Source: Opeltia flavorubescens (taxonomy: Eukaryota; Ascomycota; Lecanoromycetes; Teloschistales; Teloschistaceae). From it: DNA of 64,000 nt. Shown here piece by piece: positions 46,392-55,390 of the stretch. Every line of letters starts with the position of its first letter. Position 1 is the stretch's first letter. The stretch covers positions 406,608 to 470,607 of the forward strand of contig KE546982.1 of assembly GCA_000442125.1 (NCBI GenBank), in the 5' to 3' direction. The notes below the pieces were generated by a model, which did no database searches, was not told the origin of the DNA, and saw nothing but the letters and a program-made list of their open reading frames with translations. Made by a program: the position numbers and the translations under genes.

Positions 46392-46703
46392 TTGGAAAAA
46401 GAAGTCGTTCTACCCGTAGAACATTGGTGTAGTTTTTTCATCGATCTTCTTGCTAACAAGGAGAAGAGATGCTTAGCTGGGAGAGAGGCTAAAGGGGGAG
46501 ATCGCTTTATCCATATGCAAGCGTTTTGGAAGATCGAAGAGTCGACGACGTTCGCCATGTCGAGCAGTAAGGCCGGGGCCGGAGACGACGATACTATGTG
46601 GTGGGAAGTATGTAAGTTCCTTTGGACGCTTCTCAAATTTGCTCTCGCGTGGAATGAACTTGATACCATACTTGCGGCGAGGAAGAAATCGTTGCGCCCG
46701 TAG
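46392..46703 (+). CDS. Plus-strand hypothetical frame spanning a duplicated segment
   Basis: A 103-codon frame reads VEHWCSFFIDLLANKEKRCL, then FIHMQAFWKIEESTTFAM and a second half ending ILAARKKS. It begins within the first copy of a direct repeat whose second copy starts near 46690 and reads VEHWCSFFIDLLADEEKGYL. The composition (Trp, Phe, charged) looks coding. It is the only convincing plus-strand piece among minus-strand ones. Family not recognised. Confidence 0.4.
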   Translation: MEKEVVLPVEHWCSFFIDLLANKEKRCLAGREAKGGDRFIHMQAFWKIEESTTFAMSSSKAGAGDDDTMWWEVCKFLWTLLKFALAWNELDTILAARKKSLRP

Positions 46704-46778
46704 AACATTGGTGTAGTTTTTTCATCGACCTTCTTGCTGACGAGGAGAAGGGATACCTAGCTAGGGCTTTCTGAAAGC
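46398..46778 (+). repeat. Direct repeat of about 88 bp, two copies 290 bp apart
   Basis: 46398-46485 and about 46690-46778 share the exact core cccgtagaacattggtgtag followed by ttttttcatcga and similar flanks; overall only some ten to twenty differences. The repeat carries the same plus-strand reading frame, so it is probably an exon duplication. Confidence 0.75.
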
Positions 46779-48230
46779 CTTAACATGCAACTAAAGCTTA
46801 TTGCATAGCTTATCAATGTTCTGCAGTTGCCCATCTTCGAGCGTCATGAGATCTCAAGACCATTGCGTCATACTTCTGTGACAAGCACGAGCCCTGCAAT
46901 AAGAGGACCTCTTTCCTTGAGGTCTTCCTTGAGGAGATGACCATGTTATGTCGTGATCTGTGCACCTAGTCGAGTCGTAAGTCATAGTGAGATGCCGAGG
47001 ATGGGGGTAAAATACCTTACTATTCAGGTCCTCTACTACCACGAGGTGAAGTTAAACCCCGGTTTCTCGATAGAGTTGCTTACTGTCCGCAATCCCACCA
47101 TGAAATTGCTTGGCCTCACCGAGAGCATCTGTCGGCGGCTGTAGTCGTTGTTGGGCTTGGACAGGTCCGTATTGCGAGGTGCACTGATCTTGAAAGCGTC
47201 CTCGATGCAGTGAGGAATGCGCTTGATGGTACTCTCGGGCGGGTACCATCGATGAGAGACAATCTCTATCCCANCTCTGGTTATGGCACTAAAATCAGGG
47301 CCAAGCTTTGGGGTGCCATCAGTGACCTGGGATGGGATACATCTGACCGGCACATAGGTCTTCGAGGCCTTCCTCAAGAAAACGATCATTCTTGAGAGTG
47401 AGATACGTGTCTGTTCGGCATCTTAGTGAAGAGGCGGGGCTCATGACAAAGTTACAATACCATTTCATCCGTTGGACTTTTCCTTCTCGGATTTTGACAC
47501 CGCAATCTCTCTCGTACCCCGTTGATTGATGCGCCGAATACGCTTTAGGTCACCCAATGACTGGCGCCTAGGAGACGCCAACTTTACGCATCTTGGCGTG
47601 ATTACGGCGGAAGATGCCCTGTCGAAGGTATGACAGTAAGTAGTGTTTGCATTGCAAGATAGAGCGAAGGTGTGAATACTTACCGGTTGAAGGAGATACC
47701 CCGTGAGAGTAATCTGTTAAGGGCTCAAGTCAGCATTCATTGTTGATTGCTTTACATGATAACCGATTGATACGGAGGATCTAAGTTAAGACTTGCTAAG
47801 TTGTCGAACAACAGTAACGTACCGGGAAAAGGAAAAAGATTTTTAGGAAAAGATAATTGAGCGGCTGGTCCGACATGTAAAAGAAAGAAAAAGTGGAGAG
47901 TATAAGTTGGGAGCTTAAGTATACAATATATCATATGACCTCGTCGATAAAGAGGCTGTGCCACGATTGAATGTATATATAGGGGAAAGAAAGGTCAAAG
48001 CCGAGATGGACTCAAGCCGAGAATGTACAGGTTGCAACGATGTAGAAAATGTGCGAGAGAGCCGTTGGGACGAGAGAATGTTATAGGTAAAAGATAAAAG
48101 AAGGTTGGAAGGAACAAGAAAGCTGGAGATCAGGAGCGTAAATATATACCCTACGCCAAGGCTCAGTCCACTCTTCCTGTAAGAGCGATGATATCGTGAT
48201 GACGAAGTCCTAGTTGGCCACAGATGGACC
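46779..48230. other. Unresolved part of the array
   Basis: Minus-strand pieces such as TYVPVRCIPSQVTDGTPKLG near 47.3 kb (with an N at 47274) and DLKRIRRINQRGTRERLR near 47.5 kb look coding; the latter resembles the DLKRI start of the Ulp1-like domain at 50.7 kb. 47.7-48.2 kb is T-rich on the minus strand and may be intron or promoter sequence. Confidence 0.3.
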
Positions 48231-48665
48231 GGTAATTTCATGATTTCGTTCATAATCTCCTGATGATTTCCGTGCGTGGGTACAACGGGCCGGTTATGAG
48301 TTTGCTGAGTTCGCATGTTTCCGGTGAGACGAAGAGAGTTTATGGTGGGAAGGACTTTGACCATAGTTCTAGGGTTTTCTGTAAAGATATTGTCCAGTGT
48401 GGGCGGCTCATAAAAGTTTGCGCCCATGAGCTCTTTACGAATCTCATAGGCCTGCACCTGCAGGATGGCATCCTCCCAGTGACTCGAAGAGAGTTTCATT
48501 GTCGGAAGTACTTTTTGACCTTAGGGTTTACCACGAAGGTATTGTCCATTGAGATAGGCGGCTCCTAGAAGTTCGCGCCCATAAGCTCTTTGCGAATTCT
48601 CATGCTCTTGCACCTTCAAATTAGCGTCCTCCGTCGTTATTTGATGGAGCTTGACATGGACATAC
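48231..48665 (-). pseudogene. Two tandem copies of a repeated array exon
   Basis: The copy at about 48499-48390 reads WEDAILQVQAYEIRKELMG then ANFYEPPTLDNIFTENP. The copy at about 48645-48540 carries the same RKELMGANF-x-EPP core and a DN-x-F-x-x-NP continuation with stops. A third, shorter copy is at 46070-46020. After the intact copy the frame continues through RTMVKVLPTINSLRLTG and PTHGNHQEIMNEI. No known domain; the exon appears specific to this locus as far as I can tell. Confidence 0.5.
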
Positions 48666-49009
48666 CTAAGCTACGAGCCCGTTGATAACGTCTTCCTGAG
48701 TGGCGTTATCACGATGACCATTCCATTGCCATATTTATGAGCTCTTCGGTGGAATCACCATCACTAAAGAGAAATCAACTAGGCCCATCAGATCTCCCGA
48801 CCATCGCTGGAATCGTCTTCCTTTTCAAGCTATCACCGGAAACGGTTTTTCTTTCGCTCTGGGATCCTCTTGAGGTGGGAATCCGATCGATGAAATACAT
48901 CTACCACGTCGAAGATTCTCGAAGCTACCGATCACGACACAAGTTCGAAGAAACTCGCTGGTAAGGCCGTCTGAGGCATTCGTCCTATGACGAGCAAGAG
49001 CGTTGAGTT

Positions 49010-49290
49010 GAGCTCTTTCGTTGAGCTCTTCTCTTATTCCATGTCGACTTAGTAACGAGGTATTGGAGTGATACTCCGCCGTAAAGGAAGTCGATATCCC
49101 TCATTATCACGATGTTGAGGATTGATGAAGATGCCTCTTCCGTCGAACTTTTCTGTTTTTCAAGGGTGACTTTGTAATGGAGTATAGCTCTCATGCTGTG
49201 AGATGAGCTCTTCAGTTGGGCTCTTCTCTTAGTTGTTTAAAGTTGACTTTGTACTGAAGCGTGGCGTTAATCCCATTGGTTGAGGTCTTC
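49010..49290 (-). repeat. Three degenerate tandem copies of a roughly 90-bp coding unit
   Basis: Plus-strand phrases gagctcttc.gttg.gctcttctctta...gttgactttgta.tgaag recur near 49012-49080, 49130-49200 and 49203-49275. On the minus strand they encode variants of LQYKV-x-x-x-x-x-REE, as in NATLQYKVNFKQLREE. The copies are diverged and lie at the end of the coiled-coil region of one array unit. Confidence 0.6.
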
Positions 49291-49455
49291 TCTTGAGCCC
49301 TGCCTGTGCCCGCCGGGTGGTATACAACTGCTGCTAGTTGTTCGACTTCTTTGAGGAGACTATCTGCGATAGAAGCGGGGGATTTGTGGTATTTTGAGAT
49401 GTAGGGAGGGGCCGGGAAAGGAGCTGCAAAGCAGACACTATTACCCTCCAGACGT

Positions 49456-49635
49456 TCAACTCTCTCTTCTCTTGCCTTCTGGAAATCGACCGGCTCGATT
49501 ATTTGCCTCCTCAAGAGCGCTTTCAAGTTCTTGGATCCTCTGCTTCGCTCGACTGAGCTCCGATCCTGAAGTTTGAAGGATGTCTTGAAAGCTCGAAGCA
49601 CGAGCGTTTGCTCCTTCGCGGGCCATTTCTAATTC
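49456..49635 (-). CDS. Coiled-coil exon, Ala/Arg-rich
   Basis: Open for 59 codons; an in-frame ATG is at 49626. It reads MAREGANARASSFQDILQ then ELSRAKQRIQELESALEEAN, a clear heptad pattern. EGANARASSFQDILQT matches EEANARALSSQEELQT in the exon at 51.7-52.1 kb, so the two are paralogous. A different frame over 49601-49212 covers the downstream repeat, indicating either an intron or a frameshift at about 49450. Confidence 0.5.
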   Translation of the reverse strand, partial: ELEMAREGANARASSFQDILQTSGSELSRAKQRIQELESALEEANNRAGRFPEGKRRES

Positions 49636-49761
49636 TCAAATTTTCGCAATCTTCGAGTGGAGCAGCATAGATCCTCTCCGCGTGGACACAATGCTTACCT
49701 CTGTAAGATTGACAGCAATGCAATCTTAGGACGGCTTGATTCGCATCGATACAAAGTCTAA

Positions 49762-50064
49762 TTATGCAGAAAATCTTACCCTATGGCTCAGGAGTCTCGG
49801 TGGTAAGGAAGGATTTGGGCACGAATTTCNTGTTTGATTTTCTTCGTCGCTAGACCCTGCAGCTGCTTCTGGTCCAACAGCTTTGCAATCCTTTTGCCTT
49901 GAGATTGGATCTAAGTCTCCTGCTTTGAGACCTCCTGCTTCGAGATCTGTCCGTCGTGTTGACTGTTGAGAGGGTGATTGGGAGGCAGGTGATGAAATAT
50001 CTGGTAGTGGGGTGGATTCTGTGGTCTTTGGGCGCTCCGAGGGCGGTATGCCATGCAGCAGCAC
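49762..50064 (-). CDS. Ser/Pro-rich linker frame between the protease-like and coiled-coil pieces
   Basis: Open for 100 codons with an N at 49830. Rich in Ser, Pro and acidic residues (PDISSPASQSPSQQSTRR, AAAGSSDEENQ). It lies between the Ulp1-like piece and the coiled coil on the same strand and is likely a disordered linker exon of the same gene. No motif. Confidence 0.35.
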   Translation of the reverse strand: MLLHGIPPSERPKTTESTPLPDISSPASQSPSQQSTRRTDLEAGGLKAGDLDPISRQKDCKAVGPEAAAGSSDEENQTXNSCPNPSLPPRLLSHRVRFSA

Positions 50065-50244
50065 CGCACGAAGAGTTCTGCGCTATATCCCGAAGTCGAT
50101 TTTTCCTGGTAAGGTAAGATAGAGGATCCGATAGATGGCGTAGACGATAATGGCTATGCTACAGTCGTATTGATTGCTTTGATTAGGATACGGCTGAGCG
50201 TAAAAGGGCTACTTGTCCCGATAGACATCAAACAACGTTACATC

Positions 50245-50943
50245 CTAAAGACGGCTCCTCCAGCAATCGATAGCTACTCGTGCCCCCTCTTCGTACTCTG
50301 GGTGGGTCACAGAGTTGTAGAAATCGTTGGTACGTACCTCTAGGTCCATTACGACCAACGTCCAATGAGACCCAGAATGATTGAGGGGCAAGATGCTCGG
50401 GCCTTTATCCCAATACTTCACGCTGGCTCTGTTCAAAATTGCATCTGGGTCCCTCTAAGACCTCGTCCCCTTCCGACTTTTGCTTAGGCATACCCAGCTG
50501 GGGTATCCCTTTTCAACCCTACACCCAAGTATATAGGATGATGGTGAAATAGACTTGGCAGCATCTTCACTTTTGATCTGTAGGCAGCTAGCCATGCTCC
50601 GTGCAATGCCAGGTTGCTCCAACGAACTGGGTTCGTTGCCACCCGTATCGACAAGTGAGACGAAAGTATACCCCCAAAGCCAGTGTGAGGAGTATTGGTG
50701 ATACGCTTCAAGTCTTCTACCTTTAGCATGGTTCAGATGGCCTTGATTGGTTCCGGGTACGTTGTGTACAATTGCAGCCAGGTCTTCGGATGCCTGGAGG
50801 TTGATTACTGTAGCCGTGTGCTCTATATCAGCTGGGACCGCAAGATTCTGTAATCCTCCTATCTTTGGGAGGGTCAGTAGATCAAGCAGTTCAGTGATAA
50901 TGGCTGAGAAGAGGTAGCAGATAATGGCTGCAGGNACCCTCAC
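50245..50943 (-). pseudogene. Truncated Ulp1-like (C48) cysteine protease domain
   Basis: C48 proteases cleave SUMO precursors and deconjugate SUMO; the catalytic set is His-Asp-Gln-Cys. Here 50436-50245 reads PSILPLNHSGSHWTLVVMDL then DFYNSV, matching the conserved P-x-x-x-x-x-H-W-x-L-x-x-x-D and Y-Y-D-S strands; the catalytic His is present and the following Asp position reads Asn. Upstream, in other frames, are HNVPGTNQGHLNHAK, DLKRITNTPHTG and GAWLAAYRSKVKMLPSLF, corresponding to the domain start (dLxRL..WLxD..I) and the L-P-S strand. The segment with Gln and Cys was not found. Several frame changes and an N at 50935 leave the domain broken. Confidence 0.55.
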
Positions 50944-51585
50944 TGGGTACTCATAGTGCCTGTCAAGGCGAATGGGAACTTCATAGATGAGAAATTAGAA
51001 GCCAAATAGAGGACCATCTGGTTATATCGGATGAATGAAAGAAATGATGGCTCTCTGTGAGGGATTAAAAGGACTAAAGGATATAGTGAGAGTCGAGAAC
51101 TAAGAGGCGAAATAAAGTATGATTGGGCTCATGTATTTGTCGTTTGGCCGATAAAGCCATCTTCTGGCTTCAAGCCACTTTTACAGCCTACTGAAGAGTA
51201 ATATATACAAGTATCCTTATCTTGAGGTTGGGAGAGGGAAACGACTGCTGATAATAGATTCCAAGTATAATTCGCTGAAATGATGTTGAAATCATGAGGT
51301 TTCAATAATACGATGGTCAACCCGAGTTCTAGCATAAAGAAAGATAATGAGATGGTATCCAAGCAGGAGAAGTTATAAGATGTGGTAAGTAAATGTGGAA
51401 CGCCCTAGTCTCGGAGAAGGGCAACCTTTTCAGGGCTCCCCTGTCAGCATTCATACACCCGGATGGCGCAAATTCTTGCGCAGTCCCAATCGGGACGTCC
51501 AGATCTACAGTGGATATAACCGTTCTCATAACTGTGATTATTGAGACTTTTCGAAAAGCATGCAAATGCCTGCTTCACTGAAATC
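50944..51585. other. AT-rich spacer of the array
   Basis: A hydrophobic minus-strand frame 51362-51129 is T-rich and probably not translated. This position upstream of the Ulp1-like unit may contain its promoter; a TATA-like aatatatac occurs near 51198-51207. Confidence 0.3.
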
Positions 51586-52394
51586 TTAGTCTCCAGGTTC
51601 AAACGGCACGGATGAAGAGCCGTGTTCTTGATTTGTTGTAGCCTGAGGGTTCATAGGTATGGATAATTCTGGGAGCAGATCTTGGACCGCTTTATGTGTG
51701 CGATGTTGACAGGTCTGGAGAATTGAAGCTTGTTTCCTTTCAGTCCTACATTCTCGTCCACCTCCCCATGGTGCGTTTTATCTGAGTCCGATGACTAAAG
51801 TCCGAGGCTCTCTCGCGGATTGTCGAGTCTTGTGAGTTGTTCGGGGCACACGGAGGACCGTGGTCTTCATTTGCTGCAACCTGAGGCTGAGGACTTACAG
51901 GCGGGGGTAAGTTTGGGAACACACCTTGGACGGCTTTTAGTATGCGATATTGGACCGTCTGGAGTTCTTCCTGACTGCTTAAAGCGCGAGCGTTGGCTTC
52001 CTCGAGGACGTGTTCTGATTGTGTGATCCTGGCTGCTTGGTCAAGTGTCGCCTTCTTTGCGACTAGCTTTTCTTTAAATCCACGGTACAGTAGGTCCGAG
52101 AACGCAGGCCCAGGCTCATGTGTAGGGAACTTACGGTGATGTTAGTCAATCATCTACCACAGAAGGCTGATTAAGCAAATTGACGACCCTCCATCTCCTC
52201 GTCATCGCCCGCTCCGATTGTTGAGACTCGACACCGGATTCTGCCAGCTTGTCTGAAACCCTCGACAGACGCTGAAGATCTGCAGTAACGTTATCCTGCC
52301 TTGCGGCGGCCAGGGTTGTACCGGTAATTGTGAGGAAGGAGCTTTTGTGTCTTTGTGATGACAGCTCAACAGCTTCTTGGTTGATTTCGAAAGT
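51586..52394 (-). CDS. Two exons of a coiled-coil protein of the array family
   Basis: Exon 52394-52158 reads EINQEAVELSSQRHKSS, TTLAAARQDNVTADLQRLS, then LAESGVESQQSERAMTRRW and NQPSV. A 43-nt intron 52157-52115 (GTAGAT, a GACTAAC branch site, ATGAG) keeps phase 0 to exon 52114-51746 with FKEKLVAKKATLDQAARITQ, EEANARALSSQEELQTVQYR and a Pro-rich end (VFPNLPPPVSPQPQ). If the intron is not removed the protein ends at VVDD instead. Downstream 51735-51586 carries a diverged second copy of the LQT-x-Q-x-R...KAVQ...EHG segment ending at TAA 51586. No start codon was assigned; further exons probably lie upstream (RVELDKLESRNKLSKS near 52.43 kb). This is the best preserved member of the family. Confidence 0.6.
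51603..51975 (-). repeat. Tandem duplication of a C-terminal segment, about 230 bp apart
   Basis: 51603-51735 and 51838-51970 align along their length on the plus strand (agccgtgttcttgatttgtt versus gaccgtggtcttcatttgct and so on), roughly three quarters identical by eye. Both encode LQT-x-Q-x-R-x-x-KAVQ followed by P-x-L and a conserved E-x-HG near the end. Confidence 0.75.
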
Positions 52395-53397
52395 TTATTC
52401 CGACTTTCGAGTTTGTCTAACTCGACTCTGGTTGCTGGGCAGATACGGGATACAGTGATAGTGGTAGCAGCGCAGCAAATTTCGCTATCTGTTGCGAAAG
52501 TCGACCAAGTCTAGCCCTTTTCTTTGTCTAATGAACCGGCGACCGTATATATCTCATGAGCTTGGCGTAGATGACGTGATATAAACGAGAGGTACTATAA
52601 TAATGATACCGGAAGAGATTCGTGATGGACGTAGTCACAGGAGAAAGTCTGAGGTTGTATATAAGATGAAATATAACAGTAGCAAGACCAGAAACATCAC
52701 TCCTATGAAAGCTTGGTCGAGAGACAAGTCGGCTGAGGTGGATGGAATGATGGATAAGTAATGTGAGGTGTACTTAATGAAGATAAAGGTGTGGGGAAGT
52801 ATAGTAGAGTTGAAATAAATGCATCAGTGTATGATCGTCAAAGGAGTCGGTATGTGAACTCTGAGAAGGTAATTACTTTTGGAAGTGCCAGTGATTTCGA
52901 AGATGAACTGTATAGGGTAGAAATGAATGTCTGGGTTACCAAAGGTCATCAAGGGTACGGAATAGTTTAAGGACATTGCGGTCCACGAGTCACATTGTGC
53001 AATTGTAAGATTGGTATCGAAGAAAGAAAATAAGTATTCTTCTATCTGAGATGCTGTTATATACATAAGCCTCCCTCTAGCTGATCAAAAGCTCCACCGT
53101 TTCTGGCGTATTCGTTCTGCGCATAACCATTATCCTCCGCATGATGTTCATATTCAAGTAGATGCAGATATGGAGCCAGAAAGGAAAACACTCTTATCTA
53201 GCACTTGGAGAGAATTCGGTGAGGGCACATCGCCTAAGTTAGCTTCTGTCGCATCAGCAGTAGGTTCGTCTTTGAGCATCTTGTCCGAGTCCTAAGCCAC
53301 CGCTTTACCGCCAAACACTTCTTCGACGTCCACTTGTATATATAGGGCGCGAGGGGGCTGAGTGAGTACATGACGATAGATTCGGAAGAAGCATTCC
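52395..53397. other. Part coding-like, part AT-rich spacer
   Basis: 52.43 kb minus carries RVELDKLESRNKLSKSTKK, presumably an upstream exon. 53066-52824 (80 codons, ATG) is AT-rich and of doubtful coding value. At about 53320-53160 a minus frame reads VEEVFGGKAVA, a stop, then DSDKMLKDEPTADATEANLG, which looks like coding sequence with one TAG. Confidence 0.35.
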
Positions 53398-53712
53398 TCA
53401 TTCCACCTGATGGATCTGGTCATTGGCTGCGTATATCGCATGGTCCTTCTCTGCCAGTTCTCGTGCGTGCTCTACTGCAATCGCAATCTTCTCTTCTTCG
53501 TATGTCATAACCATGGCAGCTTCCTGCTCATCTCGTCTGTCCAGCTGCTCCTGACGCTCCGTTTCCTCGTCCTCGATTCTCTGCTCAAGTTGTATATTTT
53601 CGTTGGCACGGGCTGCGTTCTCCGCGTTCTCAGCTATGAGCCTGTCGTTTTCTGCCTTCGTCCAATTGGTGCGAACACGGAATCCCTCCAATTCAGAAGT
53701 TTTATAAGCCAA
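53398..53712 (-). CDS. Long coiled-coil exon
   Basis: A frame of 104 codons with strong heptad character and no Pro or Gly after the first 10 residues: NWTKAENDRLIAENAENAAR, ENIQLEQRIEDEETERQEQL, EEEKIAIAVEHARELAEKD. It ends at a GTGGAA that may be a donor (DQIHQ|gtgg). No start codon is present, so it should be an internal exon. It fits upstream of the exons at 51.6-52.4 kb, but the joining exons were not resolved. Confidence 0.55.
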   Translation of the reverse strand: MAYKTSELEGFRVRTNWTKAENDRLIAENAENAARANENIQLEQRIEDEETERQEQLDRRDEQEAAMVMTYEEEKIAIAVEHARELAEKDHAIYAANDQIHQVE

Positions 53713-53959
53713 CCGACCTTCGGCGTTTCGTAAAGTGTTGGCAGGAAATAAGCTGTGGCAATAGCTTGAATCGCTCTTGCTCGTGCGCTAGAAGTCTTTG
53801 ATAGCAGGCATTGAGATTGATATAGTTGTTTGGTAGAAAAGAGAAGATGTTATTGCGATCGAATATTAAAAAAGTGGAAAGATTTAACAATAATATGTAA
53901 ACTTGACTCGGCGAGTCATATATACGATAATAAAGAATAGGGCGATTCATCAGCCGCCG

Positions 53960-54200
53960 CCGATCGGTCCCTCAAGTCCGCCTTTTGCCGACATCGCTCT
54001 GTCCTCCTGCAGAGCTCCTTCACATTTTGATCTCCTGCGTCTCCGCTTTCGCTGCTTCTTTTAGACGTTCTTCACGTCCTTCAATTCCGGCGTTCTCGAA
54101 CATCTCTCGGCAACTTGCCGAACATCTCTTGGATGTCCTGTTGCATGTTCTTCAATGCGTTCGATTTTCATCTAAGACCTTCCATTCCACGGCTTCTGGC
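53960..54200 (-). pseudogene. Frameshifted coiled-coil piece
   Basis: Two frames complement each other: LKNMQQDIQEMFGKLP first, then REMFENAGIEGREERLKEAA and KAETQEIKM. Together they read as one helix-rich segment with a change of frame between. Same strand and style as the neighbouring exons. Confidence 0.4.
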
Positions 54201-54958
54201 TGATAAGTAAGCCGTATCTTCGTTGGCGATGTCGCAGATGCGACGGGCCAAGCTTGGGTTAAGCATGCGGCTTTTCTGTCATGCTGGAACTTCAGTCATG
54301 GGTGCAGTGGGTGCTTGGACTCGCCCGTCAGAACCTTTGCCAGCCGAAGGGGAAGTGGGTGAACTATTGGGTTCATGAAACGCAGAATCGCGAAAATCTG
54401 TGGTTTGCTGATGATGTGATTGATGGTCTGTTTGCGTTAGTATGTGATTAAGAACCGATCTTTGCTGAGCTGTATCGACTTCAGAAGAACTCTATGGCGA
54501 AGTAACGAGCTGTCTCGATAACACGATTTCAGTCGCTGGCCCCGAAGTTGACGGGTTTGACCAGTGAAGAAGATAACAGGGGACTCAGGTATCGAGTACA
54601 AATCCTTGTACCAGCAGCATTCGTTGGGAGCCATAGTCCAACGAGTCAAATCAATAAGGGTGGTACAATAATGACGACGACTAATGCTGCAGACCACCTT
54701 TTCCTATGGGTACTAGTGTATGGCCTAGTAGTAGTTGATTGGTCGCTTGATAGGTGGATTGGGTTTACATACTTAGCTCGAAAACCATCCACAAAGGACA
54801 AACATCATTCGTCCTTTTCTGGTAGGACTACACCACTTGTTGGGTGTAGACGAGCTGGAGAGCCCGGGTCAAAAATGGCCCGCGATATCACCTCCGGATA
54901 ACTCTTCCATCATCGCGTGGTATTGCATCGTATTCGTCTCTTCTGATAGCATTATTGA
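54201..54958. other. No resolved gene
   Basis: A plus-strand frame 54548-54901 contains a hydrophobic segment (LFLWVLVYGLVVVDW) and the minus strand has a frame at 54697-54437; neither shows a domain. Confidence 0.3.
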
Positions 54959-55390
54959 TCAGTCGCGAAAGGAGTCCCATTTTGGGCAAGCTGAGGGGAA
55001 ATCCAGACCTTGTTCCTGGATCTTCATGGTCAGTTGGTCGAATTTTGCTTCGAGGAATTGGATTTTCAGCTCCGTAAAGACTTTTAGCCCGGAATTGGCT
55101 TTGGTAAGCATTTCATCCTGAGATCTACAGTGCTCAAAGAAAGGTTTACAAGAAGAAATCTGGTGGTGCAGTTGAAAATGAAGAAAGAATTCGTTGCAGA
55201 GCCGAACAAACCTCCTCCAGCATTACTCGCCCCATAACCAGATGTGGCAGTTTGTGCCTCACCGAAAGGAGCTGTCTCTGAAGCCTGTACTCGTGCCAAA
55301 AGCTCCAGCTTGGCCGCTGCCGTTGCCGAAACGTCGACCTTGATTGTAATCCGCCAATCTTAGTTCCTCCAAAGAGAGGTTGCAGAACAT
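54959..55390 (-). pseudogene. Nup98-type GLEBS motif plus FG repeats plus coiled coil, frameshifted
   Basis: An ATG at 55390 opens MFCNLSLEELRLADYNQGRR followed by FGNGSGQAGAFGTSTGF. In Nup98/Nup116 proteins the GLEBS (Gle2/Rae1-binding) segment ends in S-x-E-E-L-R-x-x-D-Y-x-x-G-R, and fungal members continue with GNGSGQAGAFG, so this is a specific match. The frame stops at 55259; FG sequence continues in another frame (TAPFGEAQTATSGYGASN, GGGLFGSATN). 55111-54959 then reads EMLTKANSGLKVFTELKIQF and LEAKFDQLTMKIQEQGLDF, a coiled coil. A real Nup98 is far longer and has an autoproteolytic C-terminal domain, absent here. Rae1/Gle2 binding by the short leader alone is possible in principle but unproven. 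Confidence 0.6.

Noticed and set aside
53710-53950. T-rich hydrophobic minus-strand frames at 42.98-43.23, 51.13-51.36, 53.70-53.95 and 57.0 kb as membrane proteins
   Set aside because: AT-rich minus-strand spacers give Phe/Leu/Ile-rich translations by composition. They lack conserved residues between copies and sit where leaders or introns are expected.
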